Shown piece after piece: positions 19,326 to 29,602 of a stretch of 39,585 nucleotides of DNA. The first letter of the stretch is position 1; each line of letters opens with the position of its first letter. Both the position numbers and the translations under genes were made by a program. This stretch comes from Candidatus Mediterraneibacter pullicola (GTDB lineage: Bacteria > Bacillota > Clostridia > Lachnospirales > Lachnospiraceae), in assembly GCA_019117065.1 (NCBI GenBank), contig DXAK01000020.1, positions 1 to 39,585 of the forward strand, given 5' to 3'. A model generated the notes under the pieces. That model ran no database searches. It worked only from the letters and a program-made list of their open reading frames with translations, and was not told where the DNA came from.

Positions 19326-20732
19326 TCACAGCATGCCGTTCATTTCCTGATACAGCCTTTTTGCGTAGCTGTCTGTCATACCACACACATAGTCTGTCAC
19401 GAGGAGGAGACGCAGATAGAGCTTCTCCTCCTCGCTCTTTCCCTCTGCCTGACGCTTATACGCATTTTTATAATTATCCGATATAAATGACACGACCCGC
19501 CTGTCGATCGTATCCTGCGGCTCATCCGTATCGTAGTACAGAACCGCATGGACCAGCTTGTCCATAAGATAATTCAGAATTGCTGATTCCGACACTTCCA
19601 TTTTATAAATCGCCATAGAGGAAAATACCCGGCGGTACGCTATATCCCCCAGCAGATCCATCAGTTTTTCCCCAAACGTACCATAGAACAAATCCTTTGT
19701 GTACAAACCTGCCATAATACTATCATAATTCGATGTGAAACCGTACGTGGCGCAGTTGATCAAAAACCCCTGCGCACTCACGATCCAGTTCTTCACCGCG
19801 TAGGACTCAGGATCACTCACTCTTTTTGCGGCCCCCCGCTCAAAAAGCTGACGCAGCTTCTCCAATGGGCGGAAAGTCGCCTTGGAGAATTCTAAATCCA
19901 GCGCCGCAAGTTCCTGTGCCAGCATATCATACGTAATAAACCCTTTTACAAATGCATCTTCGATATCTGCCGTCTTATAAGCAAGATCATCCGCAGCCTC
20001 AAGGATATAGGTCAGCGGATGCCTGTTGTTCCCCGCGCCCGTCGCTTGAGTCACATTCCGGAATATTTCCTCATCCGCAAGGTAATATCCCATTTTCTTA
20101 TCCTTGATATTCCCGCTCTCCTCGTTGATATCCGTAGATGCACCCGGATATTTGATGATCGTATTGAGAAGAGCATACGTCAGATTCATCCCATGCTCGT
20201 CTACGAGATAGTGAAGCCTTGTCACAAGGCGGAGCGCCTGTGCGTTGCCCTCGAAATGAAGCAAATCCTGCTTCATTTGTTCCGTCAGCATGTCCGAGAT
20301 ATTTTTCCCCTTAAAAGAAAGCTTTGGCAGGCTGCGCGCGAACCATTCGCGAATCGCCACTTCCCCAAAATGTCCAAATGGAGGGTTCCCGATATCATGG
20401 ATCAGACCCGCGCACTCAAGGATATGAGAGATATCCTCTTTCATCTGCAAAGTAAAACCAGAATTTCTCCGGTATTTAAGAATATTCTCCCCAATATTCT
20501 GTCCCAGCGATTTCCCAAGCGAAGACACTTCCAGCGAGTGGGTCAGCCTCGTACGAATAAAATCACTCTTGTCTAGGGGAAATACCTGTGTTTTATCCTG
20601 AAGCCTCCGAAACGACGCGCTCCCAATAATTCTGTGGTAATCTTTCTCAAACTCACTTCTTAGATCCGATGATTTCTGCCTTGGCGTGCTATCGCGCTCA
20701 CGCTGTGTGGACAGCAGTGTTTTCCATTCCAT
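19326..20732 (-). CDS. dgt: Deoxyguanosinetriphosphate triphosphohydrolase-like protein
   Basis: This 468-residue HD-domain enzyme releases triphosphate from dNTPs, dGTP in the best-known members. Family marks are FRRLQDKTQVFPL, the metal-binding histidine H65 in TRLTHS, the HD pair H112-D113 in IHDIGNPPFGHFGE, and the distal aspartates in EAADDLAYKTADIEDA. Full length with no damage. AAAGGA precedes the ATG. A strong hairpin lies in the 112-base gap to the upstream HTH gene, which is on the same strand. Confidence 0.93.
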   Translation of the reverse strand: MEWKTLLSTQRERDSTPRQKSSDLRSEFEKDYHRIIGSASFRRLQDKTQVFPLDKSDFIRTRLTHSLEVSSLGKSLGQNIGENILKYRRNSGFTLQMKEDISHILECAGLIHDIGNPPFGHFGEVAIREWFARSLPKLSFKGKNISDMLTEQMKQDLLHFEGNAQALRLVTRLHYLVDEHGMNLTYALLNTIIKYPGASTDINEESGNIKDKKMGYYLADEEIFRNVTQATGAGNNRHPLTYILEAADDLAYKTADIEDAFVKGFITYDMLAQELAALDLEFSKATFRPLEKLRQLFERGAAKRVSDPESYAVKNWIVSAQGFLINCATYGFTSNYDSIMAGLYTKDLFYGTFGEKLMDLLGDIAYRRVFSSMAIYKMEVSESAILNYLMDKLVHAVLYYDTDEPQDTIDRRVVSFISDNYKNAYKRQAEGKSEEEKLYLRLLLVTDYVCGMTDSYAKRLYQEMNGML

Positions 20733-20772
20733 AGCTATAATCCTTTCTTTATTCTTAGCGCCGGATACATCT

Positions 20773-20798
20773 CACCCCGCAGACTGCGCTGCGGGGTG
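20773..20798. repeat. Intercistronic GC-rich hairpin between the HTH gene and dgt
   Basis: CACCCCGCAG (20773-20782) and CTGCGGGGTG (20789-20798) form a perfect ten-bp stem with a six-base loop. No T-run follows on either strand. It is therefore more likely an mRNA-stabilising or attenuating hairpin than a simple terminator. Confidence 0.6.
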
Positions 20799-20844
20799 CC
20801 ATATGTCACTCTATTCATCTTATAAGCATCTGCCAAATTGATTT

Positions 20845-21663
20845 TCAATCCAAATAAACCGGGGGCTCATATGCTTTTCCAAGGAGCGCCTTCTTCCGTT
20901 CCTGAAGCCCTAAGAACGCCCACTCTGTCATGTCAGTCCACTTATGGATCGTCCGGTCATACACCTGAACATACCCGATGCGTGTCGGGTGCATACGCAC
21001 GCTGTTTGACTGGTATTCCCGCCCAGTATAAGGATTCACTTCGCCCACCTGAACATCTTCCTCAGCGTCGTCATGTGAGATGACGGGCTCAAAGCCTTTC
21101 TTCTCCTGCCGGGAAGCTTCTCCACTTCCAACGCTCTCTTGAACCCGGGCAGATTCTACGACTCCGATCGCTTCCGCCGCTTTGGACGGTTCGATGGTTC
21201 CGCCTGACTTTACATTTTCCTCCAATTCCGTAAGCCCCTTGTGTATATCGTAAAGCTCACCAATAGTCATATCTCTCTCGTCTGGCCCTGTCGCGTCTGC
21301 GGATGATGCTGCATGCTCTTTTACAGGCGGAGTCTGCTGCTTTTCGGCAGCCGCCGACTGTTCCTGTGAAGTCTTTACTTTTTCTATACGCTCTGCGGCC
21401 GCTTTCTCCAAAGTTCCCGTGCCGCGGCGCTGTGACTGTGCGTCGCCGCTCATAATACTTAGATGAAACGGACACTCCAGAATCTCTGCGATCATTCGCA
21501 TATCCTGTTCCTGAAAATTATCCCTCCCAAGTCTCTGTGTCAGATTTTGGCGGGACATCTTCTTCCCAGTCTTTTCCTCAATCAACTCCGCAAGTTGCTT
21601 GATACTCATGCCTTTTCTCCCAAGGATGATCTTGACCTGTTCCCCAAACGTTAAATCTTCCAT
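20845..21663 (-). CDS. XRE-like helix-turn-helix protein with conserved C-terminal domain
   Basis: The start is set at ATG 21661-21663, preceded by AAGGAGG at six bases. The frame stays open to 21699. The 272-residue product has an N-terminal XRE/Cro-like HTH (about residues 1-68, with LAELIEEKTGKKMSRQNLTQRL). A low-complexity linker rich in Glu, Ala, Ser and Gln follows. A compact C-terminal segment (about 205-272) has VNPYTGREYQSNSVRMHP and ends in PPVYLD. No metal-binding or enzymatic motif is visible. It probably binds DNA. The role of the C-terminal segment is unknown. Confidence 0.75.
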   Translation of the reverse strand: MEDLTFGEQVKIILGRKGMSIKQLAELIEEKTGKKMSRQNLTQRLGRDNFQEQDMRMIAEILECPFHLSIMSGDAQSQRRGTGTLEKAAAERIEKVKTSQEQSAAAEKQQTPPVKEHAASSADATGPDERDMTIGELYDIHKGLTELEENVKSGGTIEPSKAAEAIGVVESARVQESVGSGEASRQEKKGFEPVISHDDAEEDVQVGEVNPYTGREYQSNSVRMHPTRIGYVQVYDRTIHKWTDMTEWAFLGLQERKKALLGKAYEPPVYLD

Positions 21664-21781
21664 GGTTCTCCTCCTTATCATATGTGTATTTATACCCACT
21701 CATCAGACGATTTAGAAACAATATAATTGCTTCATAAATCTATTGTTTTACAATTTTAGCAAATCTTATGCGGCGCGTCAA

Positions 21782-22576
21782 TCATTGCTGAAGATATTCC
21801 TCCAGTGTCAGATCCTGTTCATAGATCTCTTTTGCGGCTTCTTTCCCCACATATCGGTAATGCCATGGTTCATAGATGATCCCTGTTATTGCTGCCTTAT
21901 CCTGTGGATAACGCAGGATAAAACCATACTCCCAACAATGCTCCATCAGCCATTTCTGCTCGTCCGTATCACCCTGCCTGTCGTCCAGCGCCTCATACTC
22001 TGACGATATAATATCCACTGCCAGTCCCGTCGCATGTTCGCTGGTACCAGGAACCGCCACGGATTTCTTCGTTTCATCATAAGCATCCAGCGGTTTATAT
22101 CCCTGATTGATCCAGTCGTTCATCGTAGCATTAAACACTGTTCTTTGATACTCATAATCCCGGTACGCGGACGTCACATACATACTAAGTCCTGCCGCCG
22201 CTCCGTCCGCTAACATCTGCTGGAGCGGTTCCGCCACTCTTGCGTCTACCGATCTCTCGCTCTCGATTTCTACAAGCTCTGCCGGAACATAGGAAATATC
22301 AAGCGGATGAGATTCATTCACCAGCGCAAGTGACCATCCGTCATCATTTCCTCCTAAAACCGCCGCATTATCGCTGGTAGCATTGACTTTACTAACCTGA
22401 AGCGAGAGTGCCTCTGTCTTCTCTGTCAAACTGGAATTTTCTTTCTTATACTGCGCTTCCTTTTTTGATATCACCGTGTTCGCAATCAACACCGTAAACA
22501 GAATTCCGGCGAGAACGCCAAGAATCACGCCTGAAAGAAACAACTTTTTAATTTTCTGGACTTTCACTTTTCTCAT
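21782..22576 (-). CDS. Membrane-anchored D-alanyl-D-alanine carboxypeptidase (VanY/M15B)
   Basis: This 264-residue protein has one N-terminal membrane helix (about residues 12-33), then a coiled segment, then an M15B zinc peptidase domain. Visible motifs are TSAYRDYEYQ, SEHATGLAVDI (zinc His and Asp) and YEPWHYRYVG (zinc His). It would trim the terminal D-Ala from peptidoglycan stem peptides outside the cell. The ATG overlaps the stop of the phosphopantetheinyl transferase by four bases (ATGA). No vanA-type resistance genes are nearby, so a housekeeping wall role is likelier than glycopeptide resistance. Confidence 0.9.
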   Translation of the reverse strand: MRKVKVQKIKKLFLSGVILGVLAGILFTVLIANTVISKKEAQYKKENSSLTEKTEALSLQVSKVNATSDNAAVLGGNDDGWSLALVNESHPLDISYVPAELVEIESERSVDARVAEPLQQMLADGAAAGLSMYVTSAYRDYEYQRTVFNATMNDWINQGYKPLDAYDETKKSVAVPGTSEHATGLAVDIISSEYEALDDRQGDTDEQKWLMEHCWEYGFILRYPQDKAAITGIIYEPWHYRYVGKEAAKEIYEQDLTLEEYLQQ

Positions 22577-23274
22577 AGCCTTAACTCCATATGTAATTTG
22601 GCGTCTATCTCTTTGTCAGTAGAGCATACCGCCATTTTGTATGGAACTTGCTCAATTTTATATTCCATATAATAATATGCTTCCGGGAACTCCTTGGGCT
22701 TCTTGATCAGTAACGGCGGATTCCCCAGACGGATAGAAAACGCGTTGACAGGCAAAGCCATTCCTTTCCCTGTTGCTTTCATAAAACTTTCCTTAAGCAC
22801 CCAGTACCGGTAAAAAAGCTTTGTCCTGCCTTCTTCTGTTTTCTCCCTCATGAGAGTCTCATATTCTTCCGGGCAAAAAAATCTCTTCGCCACATTTGCC
22901 CGGAAAATGCCGATCTTCTCCAGATCGCATCCCACACGGGCTTTTTCACAGGAATGTGCAGCGCCTCGTCCGACTGCTTGGGACAGGCCATCTGTACTTC
23001 CCCTTCCCTGTGTGTCTCCTGCGTTGTCCATGACCACTGCGCACATCACATATTCTCCGGAATGAGAAAAGTTGACCGGCGCATCCTCTGGCATCCCATA
23101 TTCCCTGCGTATCTTTGTCCACAACGCCCATACGCCCACACTCTGTGCCTTCATTTCCTCAGAATGAAGCCTGTCGGCCTTCCTCTTCCGGAAGTCCGGC
23201 AGTGTACGGTAATAGTTCTCATAACATTCTTTCTTATATAGCGGCGTCACGTCCGCGGCCCATGCCCTGACCAT
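22573..23274 (-). CDS. 4'-phosphopantetheinyl transferase superfamily protein (Sfp-like)
   Basis: This 233-residue protein would transfer phosphopantetheine from CoA to a carrier-protein serine. The family motifs are present: NFSHSG (residues 68-73), VGCDLEK (114-120, magnesium site) and YWVLKESFMKATGKG (157-171). Between the first two motifs, at about residues 84-112, is an unusual hydrophilic segment rich in Gly, Ser and Ala that Sfp proteins usually lack. No polyketide or peptide synthetase genes lie nearby, so its carrier protein is elsewhere. It starts two bases after the GGDEF-EAL gene stop. Confidence 0.85.
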   Translation of the reverse strand: MVRAWAADVTPLYKKECYENYYRTLPDFRKRKADRLHSEEMKAQSVGVWALWTKIRREYGMPEDAPVNFSHSGEYVMCAVVMDNAGDTQGRGSTDGLSQAVGRGAAHSCEKARVGCDLEKIGIFRANVAKRFFCPEEYETLMREKTEEGRTKLFYRYWVLKESFMKATGKGMALPVNAFSIRLGNPPLLIKKPKEFPEAYYYMEYKIEQVPYKMAVCSTDKEIDAKLHMELRL

Positions 23275-23276
23275 CC

Positions 23277-24896
23277 TTATCCCTTCAGATAACGGACTTC
23301 AAATGTCTCGATCGTAATCGGCTTGTTAAAGAGCTCCCCCTGCACATGGTCACAGCCCAGCTCTCCCAACACGTTAAGCTGATCCTGTGTCTCTACACCC
23401 GACGCTTCCACAGATGCGCCGAGCTGGCGGCAAATCTCAATAACCGCCTGTGCCACAATACGGCTCCGGCTATTTCCCACAATATTTGTAATCAAGCTCT
23501 TATCTAGCTTGAGAGCATCGAACTCCATAAGTGATAAGATAGAAAAGCTGGAATCCTTTGCCCCAAAATGATCTAAGATCACCCGGACATTTGCCTTTCT
23601 TATCTTGCCGCTTGTCTCCGCCAGCATCTCTTGATTCATGTCATTCCCCGACTCAGAAACCTCCACCTCAAGATATTCGCAGCGTACATGGTATTTATCG
23701 ATGATCTTCATCATCTTATCCGCGACACTCTCCTGCCGCAAGGTCGCTCCAGCAAAATTCACTGCCACAGGAATCATTGGGATACCTTCCAGTTCCCAGC
23801 GGTGAAGAGTCTTGCATACTTCCTCAAACACATATAAATCAAGGTAATGCGACAGCTTCGTCTCTTCCAAAAGATTGATGTATTTGCCCGGGTTCACAAT
23901 CCCTAAATCTTTGTGGTGATACCGCACAACCGCCTCCGCACCTGCGATCATCTCTGTCTGTACGTCCATCTTCGGCACAAGGCAGACAATAAAATTGCCA
24001 TGTTTGATATCCTCCAGAAGATCCTGCTTGATAATCGGTTCATGGTGCCCCCGCTTCAGATTCTTATAATATTTTTTCTTCTCCTCGCGCATCATAACTT
24101 CCGCGTTGGTCACCAGCTTGTCCACATCAATATCCAGCCTCTCCCATGCGTACCCCATGGATACAAGTCCCAGACTGATATTGTCAAGTTTCGTGTGTGT
24201 CGCATAAATCTGTTTGGTAAAATTTTCATAAGAAGTGTTTTCCACAAGTACCAGATACTCGTCTCCTGTAAGCCGGTACACCTCTGCGCTGCGGAAATAC
24301 TCCTCCAACACTTCTCCTACACGGGTGACAACCTCATCGCCATACTCACGCCCGAACTCTTTATTAAAGTTCTTCAGTCCGTTGATATCAACGGAGAGCG
24401 CTCCTAGAGATTTCGGTTCCCGCTCTTTTACCTTATCCAAGTAATCTACAAGGCTGTTACGATTCAACAGGCCTGTCAGATCATCATGGTAGCTTAAATA
24501 TTCCTGCTGTTTCTGTATCTTCTGAAGGGCTATCGCCTGCGGAATATACGGCAGAAGAGCTCGCATCAGATCGATAGTGCATCCTCCCCGGTGGACCCCT
24601 GCCACGGCAAGGATCGCTGTTGTGTCCTCACCAAGCCGCAAGAACACACTGTAGCTGTCAGACGTTGTGTCTGTAATCTCCTCTTTCATCCACTTTGGCT
24701 GCTGATCTTCCGGAAGAAGTTTCAAGCGGTCTCTCTGCCACTCCACATTTTCAGCGCACCACTCATAGATTGTCTCGATATCGCCCTGTTCTTTCTCTAT
24801 ATAATAAGCATACTCTGCATCGTAATAATCGCGTACTGTGCTCAGTACATCATTCATGATCTCCACGAGTGAACGTGGTCTGTAATTATCACTCAT
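23277..24896 (-). CDS. GGDEF-EAL domain protein with degenerate EAL active site
   Basis: The start is set at ATG 24894-24896, because GGGGAG is eight bases upstream; a second ATG six bases earlier is too close. The 539-residue soluble protein has a GAF-like sensor region (about 1-130), a GGDEF domain (about 135-285) and an EAL domain (about 295-530). The GGDEF signature is TGDEY (210-214), and the metal residue D170 is kept. In the EAL domain the usual DDFG is DHFG (H443) and the EGVET glutamate is S499. E321, N380, E412, K463 and Q519 are kept. It is probably not an active phosphodiesterase. First gene of the operon. Confidence 0.9.
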   Translation of the reverse strand: MSDNYRPRSLVEIMNDVLSTVRDYYDAEYAYYIEKEQGDIETIYEWCAENVEWQRDRLKLLPEDQQPKWMKEEITDTTSDSYSVFLRLGEDTTAILAVAGVHRGGCTIDLMRALLPYIPQAIALQKIQKQQEYLSYHDDLTGLLNRNSLVDYLDKVKEREPKSLGALSVDINGLKNFNKEFGREYGDEVVTRVGEVLEEYFRSAEVYRLTGDEYLVLVENTSYENFTKQIYATHTKLDNISLGLVSMGYAWERLDIDVDKLVTNAEVMMREEKKKYYKNLKRGHHEPIIKQDLLEDIKHGNFIVCLVPKMDVQTEMIAGAEAVVRYHHKDLGIVNPGKYINLLEETKLSHYLDLYVFEEVCKTLHRWELEGIPMIPVAVNFAGATLRQESVADKMMKIIDKYHVRCEYLEVEVSESGNDMNQEMLAETSGKIRKANVRVILDHFGAKDSSFSILSLMEFDALKLDKSLITNIVGNSRSRIVAQAVIEICRQLGASVEASGVETQDQLNVLGELGCDHVQGELFNKPITIETFEVRYLKG

Positions 24897-24914
24897 TCTC
24901 ATTTCTCCCCTGCC

Positions 24915-24943
24915 ATTATATTGTAAAAAAGCATATTTGTTCA
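24915..24943 (-). promoter_or_regulatory. Promoter of the GGDEF-EAL/PPTase/VanY operon
   Basis: On the minus strand, TGAACA (24938-24943) and a perfect TATAAT (24915-24920) are 17 bases apart, just upstream of the GGDEF-EAL ribosome binding site. The leader would be very short, about 12 bases. Confidence 0.6.
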
Positions 24944-25042
24944 GTAAAATTGAGATATAAACATTGTAGTATACCTACCCGTGAAATGCAAGATACAGAT
25001 TTTCTTACACTGCATGCCGCAGACATGTATACGCCGCGGCGA

Positions 25043-25272
25043 ATATCCGTCTCCGCACCAGATCAGGCCGCGCCATTCGCAAAACCGCACTCCGTGCTTC
25101 TTGCGGCTGCGCCGCTACAAATATCCGTCTCCGCACCAGATCAGGCCGCGCCATTCGCAAAACCGCACTCCGTGCTTCTTGCGGCTACGCCGCTACAAAT
25201 ATCCGTCTCCGCACCAGATCAGGCCGCGCCATTCGCAAAACCGCACTCCGTGCTTCTTGCGGCTACGCCGCT
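25043..25272. repeat. Three 78-bp tandem repeats downstream of atpC
   Basis: Units start at 25043, 25121 and 25199, near-identical over their length, and the last ends near 25272 a few bases short. Each holds GCACCAGATCAGGC (25055, 25133, 25211), the exact reverse complement of 25362-25375 beside the atpC stop. Each also ends in a GCGGC-tac-GCCGC type hairpin. There are no unique spacers, so it is not a CRISPR array. The region between 24950 and 25375 holds no convincing gene. Confidence 0.95.
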
Positions 25273-25299
25273 GTTTTGCTCATATTCTGGCGCTCACTT

Positions 25300-25362
25300 C
25301 ATACTACAGCGGGGGAGGAGAAAACTATGCGAGCATATTTTCTCCTCCCCCGCTGTAGTATG
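25300..25362. repeat. 25-bp perfect inverted repeat after atpC
   Basis: The arms 25300-25324 and 25338-25362 are perfect inverted complements of 25 bp, with a G/C-rich core (GCGGGGGAGGAG and its complement) and a 13-base spacer that holds a further short inverted repeat. It starts 13 bases after the atpC stop. It could stop transcription or protect the 3' end of the ATP synthase mRNA, but no T-run follows the stem. Confidence 0.9.
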
Positions 25363-25374
25363 CCTGATCTGGTG

Positions 25375-25791
25375 CTATAAGTTCCATTTTTTATCTTGCG
25401 CAAGTTTAAGGCGGTTCATCGCTCTTGCAAGAGACGCCTGCGTGTGGTAATACTCCTGAATACTCTGCTTCTGACGCATCTGCTCCTGCGCGCGCTCTCT
25501 TTGTTCTTCCGCGTGGCGCACATCGATATCCTCTGGATTCTCAGCCGTATCAACAATGAGTGTCACACGATTGTTGACGATCTCCGCGAATCCCTGTCCC
25601 AGAGCAATATCCTGCCTCTTCCCTTCTTCTGCTTCCATGTAGGCGATCCCCACCGCGATAGCGATAACCATATTCTCATGGTTCGGGAGAATCCCCATTT
25701 CGCCATCCGGAGCAGGGATAGTCAGCTTCCTGCAGCGTCCCTCATAAAACACCTTATCGCTTGCTATGATTTTTAACCCAAATGTGTCCAT
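25375..25791 (-). CDS. atpC: F-type ATP synthase epsilon subunit
   Basis: This 138-residue protein matches the epsilon subunit of the F1 central stalk, which couples rotation and inhibits ATP hydrolysis. The N-terminal beta-sandwich (about residues 1-85) includes IPAPDGEMGILPNHENMV. The C-terminal helical hairpin (about 90-138) is complete. It is the last gene of the F-type operon, two bases after atpD. A 25-bp inverted repeat follows, and then three 78-bp repeats. Confidence 0.96.
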   Translation of the reverse strand: MDTFGLKIIASDKVFYEGRCRKLTIPAPDGEMGILPNHENMVIAIAVGIAYMEAEEGKRQDIALGQGFAEIVNNRVTLIVDTAENPEDIDVRHAEEQRERAQEQMRQKQSIQEYYHTQASLARAMNRLKLAQDKKWNL

Positions 25792-25793
25792 AG

Positions 25794-27194
<1,401 letters not shown>

Positions 27195-28079
27195 CTACTT
27201 CTGCTGTGCTTTTGCGCCGCTGCACACTTCCGTAATCTCTTGCGTGATCGCTGCCTGTCTTGCTCTATTATAGAGGATAGACAGGTCGCGGATCAGATCC
27301 TTCGCACTGTCCGTAGCAGCCCTCATTGCCATCATACGCGCATTATGCTCACTGGCATAAGCCTCCACCAGACACCCATATATCATCCCGGTTACATAGT
27401 TTGGCACGATACTGTCCATCACCGCCTCAGCAGATGGATACAGATCGATCGCTTCCCTATAAACGTTGAGGGGCATCTTCATCTCATTGAACGAACTGCG
27501 CTCCAACGGAAGAAGTTTCAGGATCTCCGCCTCGGACTGAACGGAATTTTCCATGCGAGTGTAAACAATGTATATCTCATCTAAATCCCCTGACATAAAC
27601 TGATCCAAGAGCACTCCCGCTATATCCCTTGCCCGGTGCATCGTCGGTTTCTGTACCGTATACTGAAAATTTGTATCGATCTCAACACCTCGCTTTGCAA
27701 AGTAATGCCTGCCTAGTTCCCCCACAACGAACAATTTGTGAATGCCCGGCCGGGAGAGAATCTCTTCCTCAAGTTTCACAATATTATGATTGTACGCTCC
27801 TGCAAGCCCCTTATCCGCAGTCACCACAATGGATGCGATCTTTCGCTCCTCTGCCGGAGTTGTCTCCCGCTGGTCAAAAAAATAGTGCTCCAGCTTGGGG
27901 ATGTGTCTTAAGATCCTTGAGATCTCGCCTTGAAGCGCATAAAAGTACGGCTCTGTGTCAGTCAGTTTTTTCTTCGCCTGCGTCATCTTAGAGGAGGAGA
28001 TCATGTACATGGCATTTGTGATCTTCATCGTATCTCTGACACTGTTGATGCGGCTTTGTATCTCTCTGATATTTGCCAT
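27195..28079 (-). CDS. atpG: F-type ATP synthase gamma subunit
   Basis: This 294-residue protein is the F1 rotor shaft. The N-terminal helix begins with IQSRINSVRDTMKITNAMYM, a family hallmark, and the C-terminal helix ends with LYNRARQAAITQEITEV. The central Rossmann-like part includes VVTADKGLAGAYNHNI. The gene lies 16 bases after atpA, with a ribosome binding site in the gap. No anomalies. Confidence 0.97.
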   Translation of the reverse strand: MANIREIQSRINSVRDTMKITNAMYMISSSKMTQAKKKLTDTEPYFYALQGEISRILRHIPKLEHYFFDQRETTPAEERKIASIVVTADKGLAGAYNHNIVKLEEEILSRPGIHKLFVVGELGRHYFAKRGVEIDTNFQYTVQKPTMHRARDIAGVLLDQFMSGDLDEIYIVYTRMENSVQSEAEILKLLPLERSSFNEMKMPLNVYREAIDLYPSAEAVMDSIVPNYVTGMIYGCLVEAYASEHNARMMAMRAATDSAKDLIRDLSILYNRARQAAITQEITEVCSGAKAQQK

Positions 28080-28095
28080 ATTATCACCTGCTTTT

Positions 28096-29601
28096 TTAAA
28101 CCGTTGCTTTAAATTCCATCGCGATATCCACGATCTTTCCGATCAGTTCATCAGACAATACCTTCTTTTCCTCAATCTCCGAAGCAATCTCCGGATGATT
28201 TGAATCAAAATAAGTCAGCATATCTGACTGGAACTTCTTGATCTGTCTCTTCTCGATACCAAGCATCACTTTGTGGGTCGCCGCACACAGAGTAATAACC
28301 TTCTCATGGAGGGAAAGCGGATGGTAAAGCGGCTGCTTCAAAAGCTCCATAAGCCCGCTTCCATAGTCAAGCTGTTCCTTTGTTGCGGCGTCCAGATCGG
28401 AACTAAACTGGGTAAACACTTCCATTTCCCGATATTGCGCCAGATCGATACGTATGCTTCCCGAAGCCTTTTTCATCGCCTTTGTCTGCGCTGCGCCTCC
28501 CACACGGGACACAGAAAGTCCTACGTTCACCGCCGGACGCATACCGGATGCGAACAGCCCGCTCTCAAGGAAAATCTGCCCATCAGTAATAGAGATGACA
28601 TTGGTCGGTATGTACGCCGATACATCTCCCGCCTGCGTCTCAATGATAGGGAGCGCTGTGATGGAACCGCCGCCCATTTCGTCGCTTAGACGGCTGGATC
28701 TCTCCAGCAATCTGGAATGGAGATAGAATACATCCCCTGGATATGCCTCACGCCCCGGAGAACGTCCCAGCAAAAGAGACAACGCGCGGTATGCCACCGC
28801 ATGCTTGGACAGATCATCATACACGATGAGCACATCCTTTCCCTGATACATGAAATGTTCCGCCATGGCAGTTCCCGCGTAAGGAGCGATATACTGAAGC
28901 GCCGCGCAGTCACTCGCCGTAGAGGATACAACAATCGTATAGTCGAGCGCGCCATGTGTCTTTAATGTATTGACCACTTTTGCCACCGTGGAGGCCTTCT
29001 GTCCCACAGCGACATAGATACAGACAATCTCTTTACCCTTCTGGTTTAAGATCGTATCAATCGCAATGGATGTCTTTCCTGTCTGGCGGTCGCCGATAAT
29101 CAACTCGCGCTGTCCCCGCCCAATGGGAAACATCGCGTCGATAGAAAGAATCCCTGTCTCAAGAGGCTGGCTAACAGACTTACGGTCAATAATTCCGGGA
29201 GCCTCCTGCTCGACCGGACGGTAATCCTCCGCACTGATCTCTCCCTTCCCGTCAATAGGTTCGCCGAGGGCATTGACTACCCTGCCAATATATCCGCTGC
29301 CCACGGGAACACCAGCTCTTTTGCCTGTGCGGGACACCTTCGTTCCCTCACGGATCTGCGTATCGCTTCCAAAAAGGATACAACCGGTCTCATCCCTTCG
29401 GATATCCTGAACCATTCCCTTTTGTCCGTTTTCAAATGTAACGACCTCACCGTACATGGCGCGGTCAATACCATAGACCGTGGCGATCCCGTCACCTACC
29501 GCAACGACAGTTCCGACTTCGCTGTCTCTGCTCATCTCGTCAAAATTCTCTATTTCTTCCCGCAAGATCGAAATGATCTCGTCCGAGTTAATTGAACCCA
29601 C
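28096..29601 (-). CDS. atpA: F-type ATP synthase alpha subunit
   Basis: This 501-residue non-catalytic head subunit binds nucleotide and forms the alpha3beta3 hexamer. Its Walker A is GDRQTGKT (170-177). The start codon is GTG at 29599-29601, supported by AGGAGG eight bases upstream, which itself overlaps the end of atpH. The conserved [16 protein letters not shown] stretch is present. The length matches the family and there is no damage. Confidence 0.98.
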   Translation of the reverse strand: MGSINSDEIISILREEIENFDEMSRDSEVGTVVAVGDGIATVYGIDRAMYGEVVTFENGQKGMVQDIRRDETGCILFGSDTQIREGTKVSRTGKRAGVPVGSGYIGRVVNALGEPIDGKGEISAEDYRPVEQEAPGIIDRKSVSQPLETGILSIDAMFPIGRGQRELIIGDRQTGKTSIAIDTILNQKGKEIVCIYVAVGQKASTVAKVVNTLKTHGALDYTIVVSSTASDCAALQYIAPYAGTAMAEHFMYQGKDVLIVYDDLSKHAVAYRALSLLLGRSPGREAYPGDVFYLHSRLLERSSRLSDEMGGGSITALPIIETQAGDVSAYIPTNVISITDGQIFLESGLFASGMRPAVNVGLSVSRVGGAAQTKAMKKASGSIRIDLAQYREMEVFTQFSSDLDAATKEQLDYGSGLMELLKQPLYHPLSLHEKVITLCAATHKVMLGIEKRQIKKFQSDMLTYFDSNHPEIASEIEEKKVLSDELIGKIVDIAMEFKATV

Positions 29602-29602
29602 C

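Noticed and set aside
12615-22576. Vancomycin-resistance cluster suggested by VanW and VanY proteins
   Set aside because: The two genes are 8 kb apart in different transcripts, and no vanA/vanH/vanX or VanS/VanR-type genes are present.
25043-25272. Possible CRISPR array
   Set aside because: The 78-bp units are directly adjacent with no unique spacers, and no cas genes lie nearby.
24869-25450. Plus-strand frame of 193 residues with three 26-residue repeats
   Set aside because: It spans the 78-bp DNA repeats and runs antisense into atpC. 78 is a multiple of three, so an open frame stays open by itself. There is no ribosome binding site or natural composition.
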